A stretch of DNA of 64,000 nt from Anagrus nilaparvatae (lineage: Eukaryota; Arthropoda; Insecta; Hymenoptera; Mymaridae). Positions 56,110 through 64,000 of the stretch are shown piece after piece (the stretch's first letter is position 1; each line of letters begins with the position of its first letter). Both the position numbers and the translations under genes were made by a program. The stretch covers positions 186,001 to 250,000 of the forward strand of contig JAKSXM010000141.1 in the NCBI GenBank assembly GCA_022575985.1, read 5' to 3'. The notes below the pieces were generated by a model. That model was not told where the DNA came from. It searched no databases and worked only from the letters and a program-made list of their open reading frames with translations.

Positions 56110-57225
56110 TAAATTCAAATCTGATGTCAGAAAAATGATATTGACAGTTGACAGCTGTCAAAAAGTTGTCAAACGGTAATTTATAATCGGGGCTTATGAA
56201 ACCAGTACACATATATATTTTTTTGCTGTCGCTGAATTCAAATATGATGTCAGAAAAATGTTATTGACAGTTGACAGCTGTCAACTAGCTGTCAAACGGT
56301 AATTTATAATCGGGATTTATGAAACCAGCACACATATATATGTTTTTTTGACGCTGAATTCAAATCTAATGTCAGAAAAATGATATTTACAGTTGACAGC
56401 TATTACTATTTTGAAAATATGTTGGCAACCGTCAACTGTCAACATTAATTTATTGACACCAGATTTAAATTCAGCAAACCATAAAAACCCATATATTATT
56501 GTTGATTTTATAAATACTAATTGTTAATTACGTTTATGTTGAAAACAAGTTGACAACTGTCAACTGTCATAATTTAGTTTTTTGGCATCAGATTTGAATT
56601 CAGCGATGTCAAAAGCATATATACATGTACTGATTTTTGAAATCCCGATTACTTATTATAGTTTGACAGCTAGTTGGAAGCAGTGAACTGTCAATATCAT
56701 TTTCCTGATATCAGAACTGAATTCAGCAATATCAACAGCATATACATATGTGCTGATTATTTGAATTCCGATTACTTATTACCGTTTGACAGCTAGTTGA
56801 CAGCCGTTAACTATCAATATCATTTTTCTGAAATCAGATTTAAATTCAGCGACAACAAAAACATATATATGTGTGCGGGTTTCATAAATCCCGATTATAA
56901 ATTATTGTTTGACAGCTAGTTGACAGTTGTCAACTGTCAATATAATTTTTCTGACATCAGATTTGAATTCAACGACAACAAAAACATATATATGTGTGCT
57001 GATTTCATAAATCCCGATTATAAATTACGTTTGACAGCTAGTTGACAGTTGTCAACTGTCAATAACATTTTTCTGACATCAGATTTGAATTCAGCGACAG
57101 CAAAAACATATATATGTGTACTGGTTTCATAAACTCCGATTATAAATTACCGTTTGACAGCTTGTTGACAGCTGTCAACTGTCAATATCATTTTTCTGAC
57201 ATCAGATTTGAATTAAACGGCCTCA
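56110..57225. repeat. Units of about 120 bp in two orientations
   Basis: Each unit holds a TTGACAGTTGACAGCTGTCA-like palindrome, GAATTCAxATxTGATGTCAG, and a TATATAT block. About three units run one way, then about six run the other, meeting near 56420. Confidence 0.82.
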
Positions 57226-57469
57226 AAAACGTATGACTATATACTTTTATTCGTCAAAAGATGCATTAAAAAATAAAATATGTCCTTTTTCAGTATTAAA
57301 TAAAGTTGGATCTGTGGAGCTTAGGAGCTTTGTGGAAGCCGAAGAAAGCATTTTGGAGCTTCGTGCCCATTGAGACTTTTGCTCAGGATGACGTAATGTA
57401 CAAAATACCAAAAATTCAGCCAATTTCGCCGAAACCCGAATCCCATAAGCTTTGTGCGGGGTCCTTTTT

Positions 57470-58110
57470 ACTGGGAAGATTTAAATGAAGCGTGAACGGG
57501 TCTTCAAAACTGTCCCAAAGTATTTTTTTCTGAAAGTACTACAAAAAATAAGTCACCAGTCCAATTTTTAGTCTTCCAGAGTGAAATTTCGATTTTTGGC
57601 AGCCATTTTTGTGTTTTGGACTTTTATAAAAAAAGTAAGAAAAATGAGGGATAATTTTAATTATTTTTTCTGTTAAAAACTATCGTTAACATGAAAAATT
57701 TTTTTCTCTTAGGTCCAGATAGGAAATTTCCCTGGCTATCCGATTCCGGGGTCAAAAAAATTTTTCAAGTAGCGCATGCGCGAGAAATCGCTAAGATAAG
57801 CTGGTTTTTTTCAAAAGTCAATTTCTCAAATGCCTATTGGTGAAAAATCTTTTAACCAGGCTTAAATTTTTCCTAGAACTTTATATTTTATGGAGAAAAA
57901 AAAATTTTGATGGGGCATTGCTCTTGGGGAGCTCTAGATCAAAAAATAGCAGCTTTCAAAAGTTCATTTTTTACAAATTTCGAATTTCCCGCCAAGTCAC
58001 GTGACCAATCAAAAATCTGACCCAAAATTTGGATTCCGCGGAAAATTTTACATAATGGTTTCAAGACAGTTTTGAAGACCCGTTCACGCTTCATTTAAAT
58101 CTTCCCAGTA
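57470..58110. mobile_element. Inverted-repeat element nested in the foldback
   Basis: 46-bp terminal inverted repeats begin ACTGGGAAGATTTAAATGAA at 57470 and mirror at 58065-58110. The other arm of the host foldback (near 55845-55866) shows the empty site. Confidence 0.8.
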
Positions 58111-58520
58111 AAAATTTTTGTATTTTTTGCTGCTTTTTTTTAAGAGAGTCTTCGAAATATAAAAATAATTACTTCTAAAGCATTATAGATGGATTTTTGA
58201 GTTAATATATCTTTAATATAGTTAAATTTTTTAGAAAAATCGAATAAAAAAAATTTCCAAGCCAAAAAAATAAAAGTTTTGTAATTTTGAACCATGCTTT
58301 TTTGTTTTTTTTTTTTAATATTTAAAATCTCCTGGGAGCTAAAAAAGGGTGGGACAAGGCTTAAAATGATGGAACCCATTTTTGGTTGATCTTCTAATAG
58401 TCTAAACATTGAAAAAAAATCATATTTAGCGGCGTGCATTACAAAAAAATTTAGAAAAAAAATGAAGCATCTAAGATACATAATTTCTGTAGAAATGCTC
58501 ATATATGTAAATCTTTAATT

Positions 58521-58548
58521 TTGTATGTTTGTTTGTTTGTTTGTTTGT
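58521..58548. repeat. (GTTT)n microsatellite
   Basis: About six units. Confidence 0.85.
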
Positions 58549-59580
58549 CCCAATGGATATATATTATGCATGTGTATAAAATACATGTGAAGAGTTCAAT
58601 CTTGTAACAGACTAGTCAAGTTTCTTACGCACGGTGACCTGGAAGCGTTTTATTATGTGATCAAAATGACAAAAAAAACTGTATGTTGGGGTCTTTTCTA
58701 CACTAAAAAATGTCTAAGAATTTCCTATCCGGACCTTCTATCCAGCTACTTTAAGCGTTTGCTGTCAATATTTTCATAATTTGAATAATGATGATTTGAT
58801 ATTTTTATAAGACTGGTTTTTTTTTCGAAGTATCTGGGATTCCTAACGCGCTTGCAGAACTCGAAAATATAAGTAAAAAAAATAAGTTTCTTGTTGGATT
58901 TAGATCAAAACATCAATTTTTGAGCCCACGATAGCTCTCTTTTTTTTGGTCTCTTCAAATTGGTATTTTCTTAAAACTTTCAGTTTTTCTAGTGGATTTA
59001 AATACTGTTTTAGATTATGTTCAAATTGATATCTCGTAGTATTTTTTCCCCAGGAATCCGACAAAACCATTTATGTTAGCTTTCGACCACGTTTTATAGG
59101 ATAAAAATCGATTTTTGTTACTTTTTAGGGTCTGAAATTCAAGGGGAACAATTTTAAAAGTTATGTAGTTTTCTGAATAAACTTTTATGTATAATATTTA
59201 CAAGAGGGACTTGTCTATTTTTTCCCCCAGGCATCCAATGAAACCATTTATTTTAGCTTTTGAATACGTTGTATAGCAGAAAAATCGATTTTGTTTGTTT
59301 TTAGGGTCTTAATTTTAAGGAAATCTATTAAAAAAATTTTGCAGTTTTCAAAATAAGTATTCTGAATATTATTTACAAAAGGGTCTTGTATATTTTTTTC
59401 CTCAGTAATTCAATGAAACTATTTATTTTAGCTTTTGAACACGTCTTATATGAGAAAAATCGATTTTTGTCGTGTTTCAGGGTCTCAATTTTAAGGAAGC
59501 CAATCACAAAAGTTTATTAGTTTCAAAAATAAATTTTTCTTATTTTTTTATGAATTTAACGTTCGAATTGATGAAATTAA

Positions 59581-59740
59581 TTAATTTTAAGGCTTTAACG
59601 ATGATTAACCGAACAAATGAAATCAATCTTTGATTTCTTTAACTCAACACTGATAGGTGTACGAATTAATCGTCTCTTTTTTTATTAAACCTAACATGTA
59701 GTATTTAGTTAACGATTTTTTCAAATCATTATATCAAATT

Positions 59741-59772
<32 letters not shown>

Positions 59773-60405
59773 TTTTAATTTTCAAGAAATTAAATTTTTA
59801 ATTTATAGAAAGATGTTAGATTGAACTGCTGGTCTTAAAAAAAGCAGAAAAAATATTTTATTTGAGATAAAAAATTTAATTAAAAATTAAAAATTAAAAA
59901 TTAAAAATTTAATTAAAATTTAATTAAAAAATTTAATATTTTAAATTCTTAAAAAAATAATTATAAATTCAGCTTGGATACGTAACAGCTGTATTTGAGA
60001 TAACAAAGCGTTCCTGGAGGCTGAGAATCTCCGGTCCCCCTGGTAGTATAGTTGGTTAAAACACCAGTGTACAGAACTGGAGATCGTGGGTTCAAATCCC
60101 TCCCAGTGCCCGTTTTTTTATCTCAAATAAAAAATTTTTTCTGCTTTTTTTAAGATCAGCAGTTCAATCTAACATCTTTCTATAATTTAAAAATTTAATT
60201 TCTTGAAAATTAAAATTAAAAAAAAAAAAAAAAAAAAAAAATTTAAATTTGATATAATGATTTGAAAAAATCGTTAACTAAATACTACATGTTAGGTTCA
60301 ATAAAAAAAGAGACGATTAATTCGTACATCTATCAGTGTTGAGTTAAATAAATCAAAGATTGATTTCATTTGTTCAGTTAATCATCGTTAAAGCCTTAAA
60401 ATTAA
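59581..60405. mobile_element. Palindromic element carrying a tRNA-like sequence
   Basis: Arms of about 290 bp (59581-59870 and 60113-60405) are near-perfect reverse complements, beginning TTAATTTTAAGGCTTTAACG. Removing the element restores the LINE reading frame (ATGAAATTAA joined to ATAAGAAA). The 240-bp centre holds an (AATTAAAA)n stretch and the tRNA-like sequence. No protein is encoded. Confidence 0.85.
60037..60110 (+). tRNA. tRNA-like sequence, probable pseudogene, anticodon-position ACA
   Basis: The layout fits a tRNA of normal spacing. Box A is TAGTATAGTTGG and box B GGGTTCAAATCCC. The anticodon stem CCAGT/ACTGG has a 7-base loop GTACAGA with T33, and a T7 run follows at 60113 as a Pol III terminator. 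The acceptor stem pairs at about five of seven positions, and the D and T stems have one mismatch each. ACA would read UGU (Cys), which eukaryotes normally read with GCA, so a decayed or SINE-like copy is likely. Confidence 0.6.
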
Positions 60406-60731
60406 ATAAGAAAGTATACAGCTATCAAGCAATAAAACTATATAATCAATTACCAAGTAATCTAAAAATGCTTGATATAAACAAAAAAAGCTCTAAATAT
60501 AATATCAAAAATTGGATAATCAATTCTAAAATCTAGTCTATTTTATCATATTGTTAACTAATTTATAGATGTGTTGCTCTAACCCTTTTCTAATTTTAGT
60601 TTTATTATTATAATTAATTTTAAGTATTATTTTTTATTATTATATACTGATTCCTCCTATGTACAGGTTATTACCTACTGTAGGCCTATAATATGTAACA
60701 TTATTGTATATATTATTTGAATTGGAAATAA

Positions 60732-60769
<38 letters not shown>

Positions 60770-61246
60770 ATAAATTTTTCTAAATATTACTTACTAAAGG
60801 GACTTATGTATTTTTTCTCCAGGAATCCGATGAAAAAATTTATTTTCGCTTTTGACCGCCTCTAATATGAGAAAAATCGATTTTTGTCGTGTTTCAGGGT
60901 CCCAATTATAAGGAAATCCATTATAAGAGGTTATTAGTTTTCAAAATATGTTTTTCTGAATATTATTTACAAGAGGATCTTGTATATTTTTTACCCAGAA
61001 ATTCGATTACGTCTTATATGAGAAAAATCGAATTTTGTCGTTTTTCAGGGTCATAATTTTAAGGATATCCATTATAAAAATCAAGACAATATTGAAAATA
61101 TGAAAATATTGACAGCAAATGCTTAAAGTAGCTAGATAGAAGGTCCAGATAGGAAATTCGTAGACATTTTTTAGTGTAGAAAACACCCCACCATACGGTT
61201 TTTTTTGGCATTTTGATCGAATAATAAAACGCTTCCAGGTCACCGT

Positions 61247-61465
61247 CTACGCTTTCTCGTATCTAAAGAAGGTGATATAAGAAAGGGGGGCATAATTTTT
61301 TTTAAATTTTAATTAAACGCTTAGTAATTCAAAAAAAAATACAAAATTTGCAAAAACTTAATTTAAAAAGGTATTCAGTTATAAAATTAATAAAATTTTC
61401 AAAGTTTTTTTAACAAGCCCCTGAAAAGGCTCTCTAAAAACTCGTCACGCCGTGATAGGGTCCCC
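61247..61465. other. AT-rich spacer
   Basis: Nothing recognisable. Confidence 0.5.
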
Positions 61466-61469
61466 TTAA

Positions 61470-62216
61470 GGGGGGGGGTATGGTCAGAATTGCATTTTTC
61501 GGACTAATTTTTAAGATTTTTTTTTATCGATTTGGTAAAAGTAAGATAAACGGGTGAAGGTCTATACTAAAGAACAACTATTTAAGAGTATACAAAAAAA
61601 TTTTTATTAAAAAATATTGAAAATTGGCCATTTGGTCGTTAATTTAAAGTTGACGTTTTTGTAAAAAATAAATTTGCGGTGAGACACGTAACTAATAGCT
61701 GCATCAACTAAAACCAAAAAACCAAAAATAGTTTGTTAGTTAATATGTTCCTTGAGGTAGTGACGTCGAGTTTTTTTATTTATTTCAATTATTCAATTTT
61801 TGGTGCGAGTTTAAACTCAAAAAAACGGAAAAAATGAATTTTTTTTTTTTTGGAATTCCTGTTTTCAATCTTAAAAAATTCTATAAATAAAAAAAAAATT
61901 GAAAAAAAAAAAAATATCTCGACGTCAATACCTTGTAAATTGTCTGAAGAAAAAGTGTGCAAATTTTCTTAAGGATTTATAAAGTAGTTTTCGAGTAACT
62001 TGTCTCACCGACTTGAAAAAAAAAATTCCTCAGAAAACGCGTTTAAAGTTTTTTTTTGTAAATAGTTTTGTAACATTTTTGTAAAAGTCTATGCCCATAA
62101 CTTCGTTAATTTTATTCCGATCAATATGAAATTTTGTAGGGACACTCTTGAAATATTATACAATCGAATGAAATAATAAAAAAAATTTCGATTTTTTGAC
62201 CATACCCCCCCCCCCC
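61470..62216. mobile_element. TTAA-flanked element with G/C-run ends, 747 bp
   Basis: The ends are a G10 run followed by TATGGTCA, and TGACCATA followed by a C run, flanked by TTAA (61466-61469 and 62217-62220). The inside is AT-rich and noncoding. Confidence 0.8.
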
Positions 62217-62288
62217 TTAAATTAATTAATTGACTATGTAAAACCAAGAGTAATAACTATATTTTTCCTCCCACATAATAAATTCTAT

Positions 62289-62335
62289 AATAATAATAAT
62301 AATAATAATAACAACAACAGTAATAATAATAATAA
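62289..62335. repeat. (AAT)n microsatellite with AAC interruptions
   Basis: Trinucleotide repeat directly upstream of a LINE B fragment. Confidence 0.9.
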
Positions 62336-62597
62336 TCAAGGCTCGATGCCTGCGTTCATTACGCGAGGATGTAAACAAAGACCCCTGGGTTCTAGGTTAC
62401 AAAGTCGTAATGGGCAAGTTGAACCGGGGGTCTGACAATATGATGGACGCGGTGTCGACCGAACAAAACGTCGGTGCTCTCTTCCCTGAGCAGCCCATCC
62501 GGGAAAACCCAGTAGAGGCGATACCCAGGGAGGAAGTGTCGCTATTCAGCGAGATCGAGATTGGACCATCTCGACCTTGCTATTTTTCATGGCCATG
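62336..62597 (+). pseudogene. LINE family B ORF2 linker fragment, fourth copy
   Basis: The frame reads ARCLRSLREDVNKDPWVLGY, KVVMGKLNRGSDNMMDAV, FPEQPIRENPVEAIPREEV and ends near FSEIEI, the same endonuclease-RT linker as in the fragments at 5560-6145, 7020-7545 and 22920-24330. This copy has an open frame over about 80 codons, so it is the best preserved for this stretch. The RT domain does not follow. Confidence 0.8.
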
Positions 62598-63220
62598 AAC
62601 TTTATTTGTGTGAACAAAATAGTAAATATACATTTATAGATCCTAACAGTCTTTACAAAGTATGTAATACAGGGATTTACCCAATACGTGGTATTTTGAT
62701 GTACCGTAAACAATAACAAAAAAGCCCTTTAAATTTTTTAAGGCAAGTTTTCAAAATGAAAAAAATTATGATAAAGAAAAAGTGAAGTTTCTTTATTACC
62801 GACAATGGTAATTGTGTTAATAAAAAAAATATAGGGTCTTGACAGGGATTTTCATTCGAAAATATTTTTTTTGGTGCTTTCAAGCTTAACCATCAAAAAT
62901 TTATTCAAGAAACTTTAAGAGCCCAATTTTTTAAAAAAATATGTTTGAATAATCAAGTTTTGGAAACGCGTTGAATTAAAAAAAAATTAAAGGACGCCTC
63001 ATAAAAGTAAGATTTTTGTTATAATTTATTTTTTAAATTAAAATTAATTTATTATGCGTTTAAACATTAAATGTAAACTTTAATAATGTAAACGTAACTT
63101 TAAACATTAAATTAAAAAAATAAAATATTTATTTACTAATTTTAATTATTTGTTTTAGCATCCTCAAAATAAATTTAAAAAATCTAGAATAGCAGCAACA
63201 AGATCAAAATTATAAATATT
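62598..63220. other. AT-rich DNA with a short unrecognised frame
   Basis: A 38-codon plus-strand frame after 62597 (LYLCEQNSKYTFIDPNSLYK) looks less random than its surroundings but matches nothing I know. Confidence 0.35.
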
Positions 63221-63224
63221 TCTT

Positions 63225-64000
63225 ATCAGAGCAGAAGGTGCAATTTAACTTAAATAATTTTCATGCACGGTGTTATCAAGAGAAAAAGTAAACTACTCCT
63301 TAGCAGCTCAGCTGATTATCGAGAAAGTAGCAATTTAGTTCATTATACTGCGCTATAAGAAACGTTTTAGAAAAAGTGCACCTTCTGCTCCAAAGCAACA
63401 GAGATGCAAAATTTATGCATATCAAATTCAAGATTAGGATACATTTTTGTACATAAAATTTATTGTCTGTCTAAAGATAGAGAAATTCTAAAAACTTTGT
63501 AATCGACATGGTAATCTTGCATATTACTTATTGGAGCTAAAGGTGCATTTATACTTAAACATTTTTCATGCTTTTGTACTGTGTTATCGGCAAAAAAAAG
63601 GTAACTAGTCATTAATTGCTCAGTTGATTATCGAGACAATACCAACTAAGTTCATCTTAATGCTATGAAAAATGTGTTATAAAAAGTGCACCTTCTGTTC
63701 CAACAAGAGATATGAAATATTTATGTTCGTCAAATTCAAGATTAAGATAACATTTTGTGCATAAAAGTTATTGTATGACTAAAGGTAGATAAATTCTGAA
63801 GTCTTTCAATATACATGCTAATCTTGAATATTTATTATTGGAGCAGAAGGTGCATTTTTACTTAAATATTTTTCATGCATTTGTACTGTGTTGGTAATAA
63901 AAAAGTGTGCTATACACTCATCAATAGCTCAGCTGATTATCGGAGCAATAGCAACTTCATCTTAGTGAAAAGAGAAATATTTTAGGTAAAGTGCATCATC
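63225..64000. repeat. Satellite of about 306 bp, running off the window
   Basis: GCAGAAGGTGCA-like anchors at 63231, 63536 and 63843 give spacings of 305 and 307 bp. Each unit also has an inverted GTGCACCTTCTG and a CTCAGCTGATTATCG block. About 2.5 units are visible, with diverged copies. Confidence 0.88.

Larger units (their letters stand above)
55472..58506. mobile_element. 3-kb foldback element with internal inverted satellite
   Basis: Outer arms 55472-55865 and about 58115-58506 are reverse complements. The next arm segments, 55860-56200 and 57130-57475, also pair. The centre is an array of units of about 120 bp that switches orientation. A second inverted-repeat element (57470-58110) is inserted in the right arm. 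ORFs on it (55798-56004, 58140-58502) lie in the arms and are not genes. Confidence 0.85.
59541..60767 (+). mobile_element. Severely truncated LINE end, nested insertion
   Basis: Flanked by a 14-bp duplication AAATAAATTTTTCT (59527-59540 and 60768-60781) and ending in an (ATT)n tail (60732-60767). The coding part (59550-59580 plus 60406-60535) reads MNLTFELMKLN, then KKVYSYQAIKLYNQLPSNLK and a terminal WIINSKI, the C-terminus of a CR1/jockey-type ORF2 like that at 40408-40641. The middle is occupied by a palindromic element. Confidence 0.85.
58631..61246. mobile_element. Foldback with a tandem repeat of about 175 bp, split by a LINE
   Basis: Arms 58631-58795 and 61085-61246 are imperfect reverse complements (ACGGTGACCTGGAAGCGTTT and its complement). 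Inside, a unit containing ATCGATTTTTG recurs at 59107, 59284, 59458, 60876 and 61027. Removing the LINE insertion (1241 bp with one duplication copy) restores a spacing of 177 bp across the gap. Confidence 0.82.

Noticed and set aside
58140..58502. Minus-strand ORF of 120 codons
   Set aside because: It lies in the arm of a foldback; the other arm has the same sequence with different stops, and the product is low complexity.
63225..64000. CRISPR-like array
   Set aside because: Units are about 306 bp, contiguous and diverged, with no spacers; this is a satellite in a eukaryotic genome.

Overview
This window looks like a block of repeat-rich chromosomal DNA from an insect. The DNA is very AT-rich with long A and T runs and microsatellites. 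It is full of animal-type transposable elements: R1-clade LINEs, CR1/jockey-like LINEs, an R2-type endonuclease fragment, Penelope-like elements, Ty3/gypsy elements, solo LTRs, TTAA-flanked elements and long foldback elements. A Polinton-type polymerase relic and a fragment of an F-box/leucine-rich-repeat gene are also present. An AT-rich hymenopteran such as a parasitoid wasp would fit, but that is inference. I see no intact single-copy host gene, no bacterial operon and no CRISPR array.

Layout, left part. At 136-1031 lies a 5'-truncated LINE of family A with a 17-bp target duplication. At 1668-2190 a broken Polinton-type DNA polymerase relic contains a small gypsy-derived insert. At 2361-3055 is a TTAA-flanked element. 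Two oppositely oriented fragments of LINE family B lie at 5560-6145 and 7020-7545. From 7807 to 13256 a decayed Ty3/gypsy pol on the minus strand is split by a segment carrying a plus-strand gag; a 118-bp tandem repeat follows. At 15092-20418 is the most complete family A LINE, on the minus strand, with an 18-bp target duplication and its 5' part inverted. A 19-bp tandem array lies at 21137-21565, and another family B relic at 22920-24330.

Middle part. 24954-25409 is a foldback with a GC-rich centre. 25525-32120 is a structurally complete LTR retrotransposon (minus strand) with two same-length LTRs of 1191 bp, a primer-binding site, a polypurine tract and a single gag-like ORF but no pol. 32160-35930 is a large inverted repeat whose left arm holds a 992-bp solo LTR. 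36775-37373 is a 299-bp tandem duplication. 39400-40950 is a CR1/jockey-like LINE, followed by a Penelope-like element at 40964-43122 built as a 763-bp inverted repeat. 43380-44270 is another LINE end, 44512-47045 a decayed family A LINE, and 47046-50082 an internally deleted gypsy element.

Right part. 50060-50455 is an F-box/LRR gene fragment and 50893-51300 an R2-type endonuclease fragment. 52150-53930 is a small intron-containing module running in frame into a Penelope-like element. Palindromic elements follow: 54210-55112, 55472-58506 and 58631-61246. The last is split by a LINE insertion that is itself split by a palindromic element carrying a tRNA-like sequence. 61470-62216 is a third TTAA-flanked element, and a satellite of about 306 bp runs off the right end.

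Nothing here works as a cellular pathway. The coding pieces are retrotransposon proteins (gag, protease, reverse transcriptase, RNase H, integrase, AP-type, R2-type and GIY-YIG endonucleases), mostly broken. The interest lies in how the pieces are nested, inverted and fused. All homology calls come from reading motifs by eye; no database search or computed alignment was possible.
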